DNA of 64,000 nucleotides. Origin: Bacteroidota bacterium. GTDB taxonomy: Bacteria; Bacteroidota; Rhodothermia; Rhodothermales; UBA10348. The stretch lies in assembly GCA_029262855.1 (NCBI GenBank), contig JAJCYP010000070.1:1-64000 (forward strand), read 5' to 3'. Numbering within the stretch: the first letter of the stretch is position 1; every line of letters starts with the position of its first letter. This document shows positions 35,219 through 51,492 of this stretch, piece by piece. The position numbers and the translations under genes were made by a program. The notes beneath the pieces were generated by a model, which was not told the origin of the DNA, searched no databases, and saw only the letters and a list, made by a program, of their open reading frames with translations.

Positions 35219-36490
35219 ATGGAGACACCCTCCCCGCTCGTTGATCGTTTTGTCCGCTACTGCCGCGTAGACACGCAGGCCGATCCGGAGTCCGTCTCCG
35301 TGCCCTCGACGGAGAAGCAGAAAGACCTCGGGCGGCTGCTCGTGGAAGAATTGCGGGCGATTGGCGTGGGCGGCGCGACCATGGATGAGTTCGGGTATGT
35401 GACGGCGAGGTTGGCGGGGAAGCCGGCGCCGGGTGGCGGGGGTGGCTCAACTGGCCCGGCCTCCAAGACTCGGATAGCACTGTTCGCCCACATGGACACC
35501 GCCCCAGATGCTCCGGGAGACGGTGTGATTCCAGTGATTCATCCTTCCTGGGACGGCTCGGTGATCCAGCTGCCTGGAGATCCCTCCGTGACCATTGATC
35601 CGGCGCGCAACCCCGCACTCCATGCCCATGTCGGCGAGGATCTGATTACCAGCGACGGTCGGACGCTTCTCGGCAGCGACGACAAGGCGGGTGTCGCGAT
35701 CATGATGCAGCTCGCCTCGGAGTGGAGCGACCTCCCGGGGCCGCTGCCCGACACGGTCTTGTGCTTCACCATCGATGAAGAGATCGGCCGCGGGGTCGAC
35801 CACCTTGATCTCGCCTCGCTGGGAGCCGACGTCGGCTATACGCTGGACGGCAGCGGAATCGATTCGCTGAACTTCGAGACGTTCAACGCCGCCGCCGCGC
35901 GGGTGGACATCCACGGAGTGGCTGTCCACCCGGGCTACGCCAAAGGGGTGATGGTGAATGCGCTCCGCCTGTTGGCGGAGCTCATTCAGATGCTGCCCGC
36001 CGATGAGGCTCCCGAGACCACCGAGGGGCGCGAGGGCTACTTCCACCCTCATACTGTGGGCTCCGCCGGAGCAGACAAGGCCAGCCTGCAGATCATCATC
36101 CGAGACTTCTCGCACGATGGCCTGGAAGCCAGAAAGGAGCTGCTCCGCGGTGCCGTCGCGACGCTGGCCGCGCGTCATCCAAGAGCCCGGGTTGAGCTTC
36201 AGATTGAGGACAACTACAAGAACATGCGATCCTACATCGAGGAGGCCGATCCACGCGCCGTCTCCTTCGCTCTTGCGGCCGGGGAGGAGATGGGAATCAC
36301 GCTGAAGTCAGAACTCATTCGGGGTGGCACGGATGGCGCCAGGCTCTCAGAGCTCGGCCTCCCGACACCGAACATCTTCAACGGCGGCCACGACTACCAC
36401 TCTTGCTTCGAGTGGAACACAGTGCAGAGTCTGGAGCGGGCGCATCGCTACGTGCAGCGACTTCTGGGCTACTGGGCTCGACACGGGTAG
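35219..36490 (+). CDS. pepT: Peptidase T (tripeptide aminopeptidase)
   Basis: 423 residues, ATG 35219. M20 family di-zinc peptidase that removes N-terminal residues from tripeptides in the cytosol. Metal ligands and the catalytic pair are visible: H91 in LFAHMDTAPDAPG, D154 in LGSDDKAGVAI, E187-E188 in FTIDEEIGRG, the Asp in GADVGYTLDG, and His in GGHDYHSCFEW near the C-terminus. RGGTDGARLSELGLPTPNIF is characteristic of PepT. Residues 71-83 hold a Gly/Ser-rich loop (PGGGGGSTGPASK) not usual in the family, probably a harmless surface insertion. Confidence 0.95.
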   Translation: METPSPLVDRFVRYCRVDTQADPESVSVPSTEKQKDLGRLLVEELRAIGVGGATMDEFGYVTARLAGKPAPGGGGGSTGPASKTRIALFAHMDTAPDAPGDGVIPVIHPSWDGSVIQLPGDPSVTIDPARNPALHAHVGEDLITSDGRTLLGSDDKAGVAIMMQLASEWSDLPGPLPDTVLCFTIDEEIGRGVDHLDLASLGADVGYTLDGSGIDSLNFETFNAAAARVDIHGVAVHPGYAKGVMVNALRLLAELIQMLPADEAPETTEGREGYFHPHTVGSAGADKASLQIIIRDFSHDGLEARKELLRGAVATLAARHPRARVELQIEDNYKNMRSYIEEADPRAVSFALAAGEEMGITLKSELIRGGTDGARLSELGLPTPNIFNGGHDYHSCFEWNTVQSLERAHRYVQRLLGYWARHG

Positions 36491-36662
36491 CCTGGCGCCG
36501 GTCTATCCGGGGGAGGCCACCCTTAGCGCATCAGTAGAAAACACCGCCCATTCTCCACTTCGGCGGCTGTTGGGACCCGGTGCGACTAGAATACTCGGCA
36601 AGATTCCACTCGTGAGAGGCGCGTGTCCCCGTTTATGTTGAATATGCCCCCTCGACTCCATG

Positions 36663-36776
36663 TCAGTCAGCCAGCCAGGCGTTCTCCCAGAGCAGGTCCG
36701 TGGCAACGAATGCCACGACCAGGCAAATGGCAAAGCCCTCAAGCCATGCACGTCCAATCGGCAGGATCGTTCTCAT
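36663..36776 (-). CDS. 37-residue single-span membrane microprotein
   Basis: A small frame starting at ATG 36776 with GGAGG seven bases upstream, and TGA at 36663-36665. The product begins MRTILPIGRAWLEGFAICLV and continues as a hydrophobic helix to about residue 29 (VVAFVATDLL), ending WENAWLAD. The good Shine-Dalgarno sequence (rare in this window), a sensible charge distribution and a clean membrane helix support real coding. It lies between pepT and rpoC, immediately downstream of one arm of a 26-bp inverted repeat. No family is recognised. The 172 bases between pepT and this gene show nothing clear. Confidence 0.55.
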   Translation of the reverse strand: MRTILPIGRAWLEGFAICLVVAFVATDLLWENAWLAD

Positions 36777-36793
36777 AGCAGCAACCTCCGTCA

Positions 36794-36904
36794 GGGCTCG
36801 GTGGGTGCCCCCGACGGACAGGAAGCCGGGCTCGATAAGTTCTGCTTGAGTTCAGGCTGTGCATCCCGCCCGCCAACAGTCCGTCGGGGGCACCCACCGA
36901 GCCC
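36794..36904. repeat. 26-bp perfect inverted repeat with 59-bp spacer
   Basis: The arm 36794-36819 (starts GGGCTCGGTGGGTGCC) is the exact reverse complement of 36879-36904; the spacer is 36820-36878. The right-hand end on the minus strand falls 18 bases before the start of the 37-residue microprotein gene; the other arm ends about 19 bases from the rpoC terminator. There is no T-tract, so a simple terminator is unlikely. It could be a long hairpin in a transcript, a miniature inverted-repeat element, or the arms of an invertible segment. Confidence 0.85.
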
Positions 36905-36922
36905 CACCGCAGGTCCCCGCCA

Positions 36923-36964
36923 AAAAGAGGAAAGCCCCAGCAACCAAAGGCAACCGGGGCTTTC
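36923..36964 (-). terminator. Terminator of the rpl-rpoBC operon
   Basis: The stem is GAAAGCCCC (36930-36938) with GGGGCTTTC (36956-36964). On the minus strand it is followed by CTCTTTTTGG (36929 down to 36920). It lies 26 bases after the rpoC stop, the expected place for the end of the ribosomal/RNA polymerase operon. Confidence 0.88.
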
Positions 36965-36989
36965 GCACGTTCAGAACTGAGAATCCAGA

Positions 36990-41252
<4,263 letters not shown>

Positions 41253-41337
41253 ATGCTTGTTTGCTTATGCGATTGCGCCAGGGGCGCAGTTGATATTCGT
41301 CATGGCCACAGGGCCCCCGAAGGGGCCGCGTGCCAGA

Positions 41338-45168
<3,831 letters not shown>

Positions 45169-45299
45169 AGGCTGGGCTGGTCTCTCATTGTGCGATACGG
45201 AGATCGCGGATGCGGCGGGGGCAAAACGGATAGCTTACGCTAGCTCTAACCCCGTGTTTCTTGGTGCTTTCGGCGGTGTACCCGTCGGAAGCGCCGAAA

Positions 45300-45324
45300 G
45301 CCGACCCCCAGATCAGGGGTCGGC
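45300..45324 (-). terminator. Attenuator-like hairpin between rplL and rpoB
   Basis: A perfect 9-bp stem, GCCGACCCC (45300-45308) with GGGGTCGGC (45316-45324), loop of 7. On the minus strand it is followed by TTTCGGCGC. It sits in the rplL-rpoB gap, where E. coli has a partial terminator that lowers rpoBC expression relative to the ribosomal proteins; a similar role is inferred. Confidence 0.55.
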
Positions 45325-45341
45325 CCTCGCGAATCAGGACG

Positions 45342-45364
45342 CGTGTCGGTATTTGGCCGACACG
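45342..45364 (-). other. Second hairpin directly after rplL
   Basis: CGTGTCGG (45342-45349) pairs exactly with CCGACACG (45357-45364) around a 7-base loop, six bases after the rplL stop. No T-tract follows, so it may be an RNA-processing or stabilising structure acting with the next hairpin. The remaining bases up to rpoB show no gene. Confidence 0.5.
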
Positions 45365-45370
45365 TCGAGC

Positions 45371-45748
45371 TTACTTGAGCTCGACAGAAGCGCCAACTTC
45401 TTCCAGCTGGGCCTTGACGGCCTCAGCATCTTCTTTCTGAGCAGCTTCCTTGACCGTGCTGGGGCTACCGTCAACGAGCTCCTTGGCCTCCTTCAGACCC
45501 AGGCCGGTGATCGCGCGGACCTCCTTGATAACCTTGATCTTGTTGGGGCCAACAGTCGTCAGAACGACGTCAAATTCCGTCTGCTCTTCAGCAGCTTCGG
45601 CTGCACCGGCGCCGGCAGGACCTGCCATTGCAACGGCGGCTGCAGCAGGCTTGATGCCGTACTCCTCTTCCAACATGTTTGCCAGGTCATTGGCTTCCTT
45701 GATGGTGAGGTTGACGAGGGTTTCTGCGATTTCCTTGATATCTGCCAT
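45371..45748 (-). CDS. rplL: 50S ribosomal protein L7/L12
   Basis: 125 residues. N-terminal dimerisation helices ([27 protein letters not shown]), an Ala/Gly-rich hinge ([21 protein letters not shown]) and the conserved C-terminal domain ([39 protein letters not shown]). It forms the stalk with L10 that recruits elongation factors. It lies 110 bases after rplJ in the standard order. Confidence 0.98.
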   Translation of the reverse strand: MADIKEIAETLVNLTIKEANDLANMLEEEYGIKPAAAAVAMAGPAGAGAAEAAEEQTEFDVVLTTVGPNKIKVIKEVRAITGLGLKEAKELVDGSPSTVKEAAQKEDAEAVKAQLEEVGASVELK

Positions 45749-45858
45749 GTTGTCTCTTTAGTCCCTGCAGTGGTCTCTGCCCATCGCAAGCGATAGGCTA
45801 CACTGCCTGTTATGGTGATGGTGTAGTTTTGGCCGAAGCCAATTTGGTTGAGCCCGGA

Positions 45859-46386
45859 TCAGCCCTCTTTGTTCGCGATCTCCTTGATCGCACCAACGAG
45901 GTTGGATCCCTGAGCCTGAACGGCCCCGATGACGTTGGTCATCGGCGACATGAGCAGCGCCAGGATGTCTCCAAGGAGTTCGTCCTTGGACTTGAGCTCG
46001 GCAAGTGTTTCGAGGGCGGAATCGCCATAGACGGCACCGTCCACGTGGGCGCCTTTCAACGACGGGATCTCCAGCTTGGAGTCCCTGAGGAAATCCCTCA
46101 GGACGCGTCCCGGAGCACTGGGCTCCTCACTGAACGCAACGGCTGTCGACCCACGAAGGGCGCCATATAGCTCGTCGTAGCCGCCAAGCTGATCCATGGC
46201 GCGCTTGAGGAGCGTGTTCTTTACGACGCGGAATTCCACGCCGGATTTGCGGAAGGCCGAACGCAGGTTGTTTGCCTGCTCGACTGTCAGACCGACATAG
46301 TCGGTTAGATAGATGACGGGGGTCTGCTCCAGCTTCTCAGCCAGCTCTTTGATTGCCTCCGCCTTCTGTTCGCGAGTCATCGCCAT
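45859..46386 (-). CDS. rplJ: 50S ribosomal protein L10
   Basis: 175 residues, ATG 46386. It binds 23S rRNA and carries the L7/L12 dimers through its C-terminal helix. Recognised by the N-terminal MTREQKAEAIKELAEKLEQ, YLTDYVGLTVEQANNLRSAFRKSGVEFRVVKNTLLKRA and the central GSTAVAFSEEPSAPGRVLRDF. It starts 22 bases after rplA. The usual L10-binding leader, if present, has little room here (22 bases) and may instead lie upstream. Confidence 0.97.
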   Translation of the reverse strand: MAMTREQKAEAIKELAEKLEQTPVIYLTDYVGLTVEQANNLRSAFRKSGVEFRVVKNTLLKRAMDQLGGYDELYGALRGSTAVAFSEEPSAPGRVLRDFLRDSKLEIPSLKGAHVDGAVYGDSALETLAELKSKDELLGDILALLMSPMTNVIGAVQAQGSNLVGAIKEIANKEG

Positions 46387-46408
46387 GGTGTTACCTCAGG
46401 AATGGGCG

Positions 46409-47116
46409 CTAGCGGAGCGCAGCTAGGATTTCGGTGCGGTCAAGCGGGATGCCGGGACCCATCGTCGTCGAAACCGTGATGGACTTGACGTAGGTGCCTT
46501 TCGCAGCCGCCGGACGAAGCCGAATCACTTCCTTGACGAAAGCCTCCAGGTTCTCCAGGATCTGCTCCTCGGGGAACGATGACTTGGCAATGGCCGTGTG
46601 CAGAATCCCGAATTTGTCGACGCGAAAGTCAATCTTGCCCGCCTTGACGTCTCGAACCGCAGACGCAACGTCCATGGTGACCGTGCCGCTCTTCGGGTTC
46701 GGCATCAGTCCACGCGGACCGAGTACACGCCCGAGGCGTCCGACCTTCGCCATCACGTCCGGCGTAGCGATCATGACGTCGAAGTCGGTCCAGCCCTTCT
46801 GGATCTGGTCAACCAGATCATCCAGACCCACATGGTCGGCGCCGGCCTCCTGAGCCTCGGCGTGCTTGGCCTCGTTTGCCAGAACCACGACGCGAACCTC
46901 TTTACCGGTCCCATGCGGGAGTGCGACCACCCCGCGAACCATCTGTTCGGCGTGGCGCGGGTCGACACCCAATCGCATATCCACATCTACCGACTCGTCA
47001 AACTTGGCCGAGGCCGTCTGCTTGACCAGCGAGCATGCTTCCTGCATGCTGAACGGCGCTTCGCCGGCGGCCACTTTCTGGTGGATCGCCTTGTAGCGCT
47101 TGCCCTTTTTTCCCAT
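46409..47116 (-). CDS. rplA: 50S ribosomal protein L1
   Basis: 235 residues from ATG 47116; [11 protein letters not shown] there matches the usual L1 N-terminus, while ATG 47149 would add 11 atypical residues. Conserved parts: [89 protein letters not shown] and [13 protein letters not shown]1 forms the mobile stalk at the E site and in many bacteria represses its own operon by binding the leader mRNA. Confidence 0.97.
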   Translation of the reverse strand: MGKKGKRYKAIHQKVAAGEAPFSMQEACSLVKQTASAKFDESVDVDMRLGVDPRHAEQMVRGVVALPHGTGKEVRVVVLANEAKHAEAQEAGADHVGLDDLVDQIQKGWTDFDVMIATPDVMAKVGRLGRVLGPRGLMPNPKSGTVTMDVASAVRDVKAGKIDFRVDKFGILHTAIAKSSFPEEQILENLEAFVKEVIRLRPAAAKGTYVKSITVSTTMGPGIPLDRTEILAALR

Positions 47117-47206
47117 TGCTTTGTGATCTTTGCGGTTCAGGCGCGGCATGGGGGCCGCTCCCGCCTGTGAGTACTTGCGAATTCCCGCGAGAGCGGGAGA
47201 TTCAGA

Positions 47207-47644
47207 TCAGGCAACCGGCGCGCCGGATACCTTGAGGCCCATCGAGCGTGCTGTTCCTGCGATCATGCGTGCGCCCTGATCCAGGTCGTGTGCATTCAGG
47301 TCTTCCATCTTCTGCTCGGCGATGTCACGGCATTGGGCCCAGGAGACCGTACCAACCTTGTCGCGAAGCGGATCGGCAGCGCCCTTCTGAATCTTGGCAG
47401 CGTTCTTCAACAGAACGGCGGCCGGCGGGCTCTTGACGATGAAGTTGAAGGACTTGTCGGCGAACACCGTGATCACGACCGGGAGAATGAGTCCCATTCG
47501 CTCCTGCGTAGCAGCATTGAACTGCTTGCAGAATTCCATGATGTTCACGCCCTTCTGACCCAGCGCCGGACCGATCGGAGGCGCCGGGTTGGCCTGACCG
47601 GCCTTAATTTGCAGCTTGATGTAGCCGTCTATTTTCTTTGCCAT
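47207..47644 (-). CDS. rplK: 50S ribosomal protein L11
   Basis: 145 residues, ATG 47644. [46 protein letters not shown] is the diagnostic L11 N-terminus with the proline-rich thiostrepton-site helix; the RNA-binding half ends with [24 protein letters not shown]. It is the first gene of the operon in this window. In most bacteria nusG and secE precede it; here the next gene on that side, 168 bases away and on the same strand, belongs to the copper efflux operon. The promoter should be in that gap. Confidence 0.98.
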   Translation of the reverse strand: MAKKIDGYIKLQIKAGQANPAPPIGPALGQKGVNIMEFCKQFNAATQERMGLILPVVITVFADKSFNFIVKSPPAAVLLKNAAKIQKGAADPLRDKVGTVSWAQCRDIAEQKMEDLNAHDLDQGARMIAGTARSMGLKVSGAPVA

Positions 47645-47812
47645 GCAGCAACGCGGTTCTAGCGCCGGGGTCCCTCGACCTCAGCTCCCGCATTTAGAGT
47701 GGTTACTTGGAGCGAGCCGGATAGAACATGGCACCATATGTGCGGTTCCCCGGCATTTCTGCGATCAGGTACCCCAATCGCTCCTTTGGCAAATCCTCAC
47801 AATTGAACTGGC

Positions 47813-48367
47813 CTAGTTCTGCCGCGACGACCAGTGAACGGCAGCCACTTTCCAACCCGCGTCGCTATGCTTCAGGACCAGAAGCTCAGCCGAGGTCATG
47901 TCGATATCGCGATCCCGGAAGTTGCCCTGAAGCCGGGAAGTCGAAGTGATCCAGGCCGCGTGACCTGCCACAGACACAGTGCGCTCAAGAGGCTCGCGCG
48001 TCATCGCCGACAGGAAGGCCCCGTCTCCGTTGAAGTGTCCCGAGAGGTAGTGCTCGCGGGTCTCGATGCCTCCGCCCTCGACAATCAGCGCGTCCTCGAG
48101 GATGATCGAGGCAGCGGCGGTTGAGTCGTTGGCCACAATGGCCGCCCTGAATGCATCCGCTGCCGCGGCCGCTGACTCGGCCATGGCTCCGCCAGAGTCC
48201 ATGGCGTCGTGATCCATGGCTTGGCCGTCCATGGCATCGTGGTCCATGACCTCACCGTCCATGGCATCGTGGTCCATGTTTTCCATGGTCTCCCCGGCAT
48301 GCTCATCCGTGTTGGCGGTGCAGGCCGTCAGGCCGACGGCAAGAAGGAGTGCAAGTAGTGTTTTCAT
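47813..48367 (-). CDS. Lipoprotein with Met/Asp/His repeats and a DUF4440/SnoaL-like domain
   Basis: 184 residues; lipobox LTAC with C16 as the lipidated residue. Residues 31-60 are three 10-residue repeats of the form MDHDAMDG-xx, rich in Met, Asp and His as in copper- or silver-binding periplasmic proteins. The rest (about 65-184) resembles an NTF2/DUF4440 fold: ADAFRAAIVANDSTAAASIILEDALIVEGG ... SAELLVLKHSDAGWKVAAVHWSSR. Its start overlaps the cusA stop (ATGA), making it the last gene of a cusC-cusB-cusA-lipoprotein operon. It may play the metal-carrier role of CusF, which is missing. Binding is inferred, not shown. Confidence 0.8.
   Translation of the reverse strand: MKTLLALLLAVGLTACTANTDEHAGETMENMDHDAMDGEVMDHDAMDGQAMDHDAMDSGGAMAESAAAAADAFRAAIVANDSTAAASIILEDALIVEGGGIETREHYLSGHFNGDGAFLSAMTREPLERTVSVAGHAAWITSTSRLQGNFRDRDIDMTSAELLVLKHSDAGWKVAAVHWSSRQN
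48188..48277 (-). repeat. Three 30-bp tandem repeats coding MDHDAMDG units
   Basis: Three in-frame copies of a 30-base unit encode MDHDAMDGEV, MDHDAMDGQA and MDHDAMDSGG. The second and third bases of the codons are nearly identical between copies, which points to recent tandem duplication. Copy number may vary between strains. Confidence 0.9.
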
Positions 48368-51300
48368 TGTGCAGGTTCTGTTTGAGGGTTCGTCTCGAGG
48401 CTACGTGACCTCCAGAGATAGTAGATCACGGGAATGACGACGAGGGTCAGAACGGTGGAAGAGACCATTCCTCCGACCATGGGCGCGGCAATGCGGCGCA
48501 TGACTTCGGAACCGGTGCCGTGACCCCACATGACGGGTAACAACCCGGCCATGATGGCCGTGACGGTCATCATCTTCGGTCTGACACGCTCGACTGCGCC
48601 CTCGACAATCGCATCATAGAGGTCGCGAACGGAGTTCATCTGGCCCCGGTCTGCACGTTCCTTGTACGCCTGATCCAGGTAGATGAGCATGATGACCCCG
48701 GTCTCTGCCGCGACCCCAGCCAGGGCAATGAAACCGACGCCGACCGCCACGCTGAGGTTATAGTCCAACAGGTACAACAACCAGACGCCGCCGACCACCG
48801 AGAACGGTAGCGAGAGCATCACGATCAGGCTCTCCTGGATGTTGCGGAAGTTGAGGTAGAGCAAAAGGAAGATGATCACGAGCGTAATCGGGATGACCAG
48901 GGCCAGCCGTTCCTTCGCCCGCTCCATGTATTCATATTGCCCACTCCACACCAGGCTGTAGCCCTCGGGCAGATCAACCCGCTCTTCCACCACGGGCTTG
49001 GCGTTAGCGACGTAGGTACCCACATCGATATCACGGATGTCCACATAGATCCAGGACGTGCGTCGGGCGTTCTCGCTCTTGATCACGGGCGCCCCCATAA
49101 CGGTCTCGAAGTCAGCCACGTACGAGAGGGGAATCTGGGCGCCGCTCGGCGTGGGTATCAGCACCCGCTGAAGCGCCGGCAGGTTGTCTCGCAGCTCACG
49201 ACTGTACCGCACGTTGACGGGGTAGCGCTCGAGGCCTTCCACCGTCTTGGTGACGTTCATTCCGCCGATCGCGGACATGATGACATCCTGTACGTCTCCG
49301 ACCGTCAGCCCGTATCGGGCCGCCTCGACCCGATCGATCTTGAAATCCAGGAATCGGCCGCCAACGGTCTTGTCAGGAAATGCCGTCAGCGTGCCCTCCA
49401 CGTCCCGTAGAACAGCGGCCACCTCCTGACCCAACTCAGACAACACGCTCAGGTCCGGCCCCATGATTTTGACTCCCACGGGCGTCTTGATTCCGGTCGA
49501 CAGCATGTCGATCCGGGTCTTGATGGGCATCGTCCAGGCGTTGGTCAGGCCCGGGAATCGAATCGCCGCGTCCATCTCCTCGACCAGCGATTCGGCCGTT
49601 ACGCCGGGCCGCCACTCCTCTTGCGGCTTAAGCTGGATGGTAGTTTCGATCATCGAAAGCGGAGCGGAGTCGGTGGCTGTCTCTGCCCGCCCGACTTTGC
49701 CAAGTACCGACTTCACCTCCGGAAACTGCTTGATGATCCGGTCTGTCTGCTGAAGGAGCTCCCTCGCCTTGGTGATCGAGATGCCGGGATCCGTCGTCGG
49801 CATGTAGAGCAGATCTCCCTCGTTGAGGGCCGGCATGAACTCGGATCCGAGACGCTGAAGCGGAAAGAGGGTCAGCACAAGAACGGCCGCTGCTACACCA
49901 ATCGTGGTCCATCTGAAGCGAAGCACCCATTCGATCACCGGGTGATAGATCCAGATCAGGAACCGGTTGACCGGATTCTTCTTCTCCGGCATAATCTTGC
50001 CGCGGATGAAGTAGCCCATCAGGACTGGGACGATGGTCACCGCAAGGAAAGCGGAAGCGGCCATCGCGTACGTCTTCGTAAAGGCCAGCGGCTTGAACAG
50101 TCGGCCCTCCTGCGCCTCGAGAGTGAACACCGGGAGGAAGGACAGGGTGATGATCAGCAGCGAGTAGAACAGCGCCGGCCCCACCTCCTTGGAGGCATCG
50201 AGGACTATTTGCCAGTGGTCCTTCTTGCCGGCGTCGCGTTCCAGATGTTTGTGCGCATTCTCGATCATCACGATGGCCGCATCCACCATCGCCCCAATGG
50301 CAATCGCGATGCCCCCCAGCGACATGATATTCGCGTTCAGACCCTGCAGATACATGATCAGGAACGCAATCAGGATGCCGAGGGGCAGCGTGACAATGGC
50401 CACCAGGGCACTCCTGAAGTGGAGCAGAAAGATGATGGTGACCAACGCCACCACGATGCTCTCCTCGAACAGCTTGAACTCGAGGTTGTCTATGGCACGC
50501 CGGATCAGGCTCGAGCGGTCATAGGCCGCACTTATCGTGACTCCTTCGGGGAGCCCCTTCTCGAGTTCAGCCAGCTTGGCCTTGACCCCGTCTATGGTCT
50601 TGAGGGCATTCTCCCCGTAGCGCATGATGATCACGCCACCGACAACCTCGCCCTCGCCATTCCACTCGACCAGACCGCGCCGCATCTCAGGGCCAATCTG
50701 TACGGTCGCGACGTTTCGGATCAGAATCGGCGTGCCATTCCCATCCACGCCAAGCGGCACATTTTCGATGTCCTGAATGGACTTTATATATCCAAGGCCC
50801 CTGACCATAAACTCGGTTTCGCCCATCTCAACCAGGCGGCCACCAACATCATTGTTGCTCCGTGACAACGCTGTGCGAACCTTGGCCAGCGGGATGTTGT
50901 AGGCTGCCAGTTTGTTCGGGTCCACCTCGACCTGGTATTGCTTGACGTAGCCCCCGATGCTCGCGACTTCCGAGACGCCCTCCACACTGGTAAGCTCATA
51001 GCGGAGATACCAATCCTGGATGGACCGAAGCTCTTGGAGATCGTGTCTGCCGTCACTCTCCAGGACATATTCGTAGACCCAACCAACGCCGGTTGCGTCA
51101 GGCCCCAGCGAGGGATTGACTCCGTCAGGCAGCCGTCCACTCACGTAGTTGAGGTACTCCAGGACGCGACTTCGGGCCCAGTACATGTCCGTCCCATCCT
51201 CGAAGATGATGTAGACGAACGAGTAGCCGAAGAATGAGTAGCCCCGGACCACCTTGGCGAACGGTACCGCCAGCATGGCGGTGGTCAGCGGATAGGTTAC

Positions 51301-51492
51301 CTGATCTTCAACCACCTGGGGCGCCTGCCCCGGGAATTCGGTAAAGACGATGACCTGGACGTCCGACAGGTCGGGAATGGCGTCGATCGGGGTGTTGAGC
51401 AGGGCATATCCGCCCGCCAGCGCCAGCAGAAGGGTGCCGATAATGACCAGCAGCCGGTTGTTGATGGAGCCTTCAATGATTCGTTCAAGCAT
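48364..51492 (-). CDS. cusA: CusA-type copper/silver efflux RND transporter
   Basis: 1,042 residues from ATG 51492 (a GTG lies one codon upstream); the start overlaps the cusB stop by one base. Inner-membrane proton antiporter of the heavy-metal RND family, exporting Cu(I)/Ag(I) through CusBC. Marks: PIDAIPDLSDVQVIVFTEFPGQAPQ at the N-terminus, TM4 GAMVDAAIVMIENAHKHLERD, and MPIKTRIDMLSTGIKTPVGVKIMG, whose Met corresponds to a substrate methionine of E. coli CusA. The IENAHKHLE form of TM4 is typical of the monovalent-metal branch rather than CzcA. Twelve membrane spans are expected. Confidence 0.94.
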   Translation of the reverse strand: MLERIIEGSINNRLLVIIGTLLLALAGGYALLNTPIDAIPDLSDVQVIVFTEFPGQAPQVVEDQVTYPLTTAMLAVPFAKVVRGYSFFGYSFVYIIFEDGTDMYWARSRVLEYLNYVSGRLPDGVNPSLGPDATGVGWVYEYVLESDGRHDLQELRSIQDWYLRYELTSVEGVSEVASIGGYVKQYQVEVDPNKLAAYNIPLAKVRTALSRSNNDVGGRLVEMGETEFMVRGLGYIKSIQDIENVPLGVDGNGTPILIRNVATVQIGPEMRRGLVEWNGEGEVVGGVIIMRYGENALKTIDGVKAKLAELEKGLPEGVTISAAYDRSSLIRRAIDNLEFKLFEESIVVALVTIIFLLHFRSALVAIVTLPLGILIAFLIMYLQGLNANIMSLGGIAIAIGAMVDAAIVMIENAHKHLERDAGKKDHWQIVLDASKEVGPALFYSLLIITLSFLPVFTLEAQEGRLFKPLAFTKTYAMAASAFLAVTIVPVLMGYFIRGKIMPEKKNPVNRFLIWIYHPVIEWVLRFRWTTIGVAAAVLVLTLFPLQRLGSEFMPALNEGDLLYMPTTDPGISITKARELLQQTDRIIKQFPEVKSVLGKVGRAETATDSAPLSMIETTIQLKPQEEWRPGVTAESLVEEMDAAIRFPGLTNAWTMPIKTRIDMLSTGIKTPVGVKIMGPDLSVLSELGQEVAAVLRDVEGTLTAFPDKTVGGRFLDFKIDRVEAARYGLTVGDVQDVIMSAIGGMNVTKTVEGLERYPVNVRYSRELRDNLPALQRVLIPTPSGAQIPLSYVADFETVMGAPVIKSENARRTSWIYVDIRDIDVGTYVANAKPVVEERVDLPEGYSLVWSGQYEYMERAKERLALVIPITLVIIFLLLYLNFRNIQESLIVMLSLPFSVVGGVWLLYLLDYNLSVAVGVGFIALAGVAAETGVIMLIYLDQAYKERADRGQMNSVRDLYDAIVEGAVERVRPKMMTVTAIMAGLLPVMWGHGTGSEVMRRIAAPMVGGMVSSTVLTLVVIPVIYYLWRSRSLETNPQTEPAQ

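Noticed and set aside
36503-36757. 84-codon minus-strand frame between pepT and rpoC
   Set aside because: No signal, span or family; it overlaps in another frame the 37-residue membrane protein, which has a good ribosome binding site.
47645-47812. tRNA-Trp, secE or nusG expected upstream of rplK
   Set aside because: No cloverleaf and no suitable frame could be found in these 168 bases on either strand.
48188-48277. Regularly spaced repeats that might suggest a CRISPR-like array
   Set aside because: They are contiguous 30-base units, in frame, coding for MDHDAMDG in a lipoprotein; there are no spacers and no cas genes.
49621-50865. Plus-strand open frame (414 codons) opposite cusA
   Set aside because: Antisense shadow of cusA; very rich in His, Arg, Gln and Asp from complement codons, and no domain pattern.
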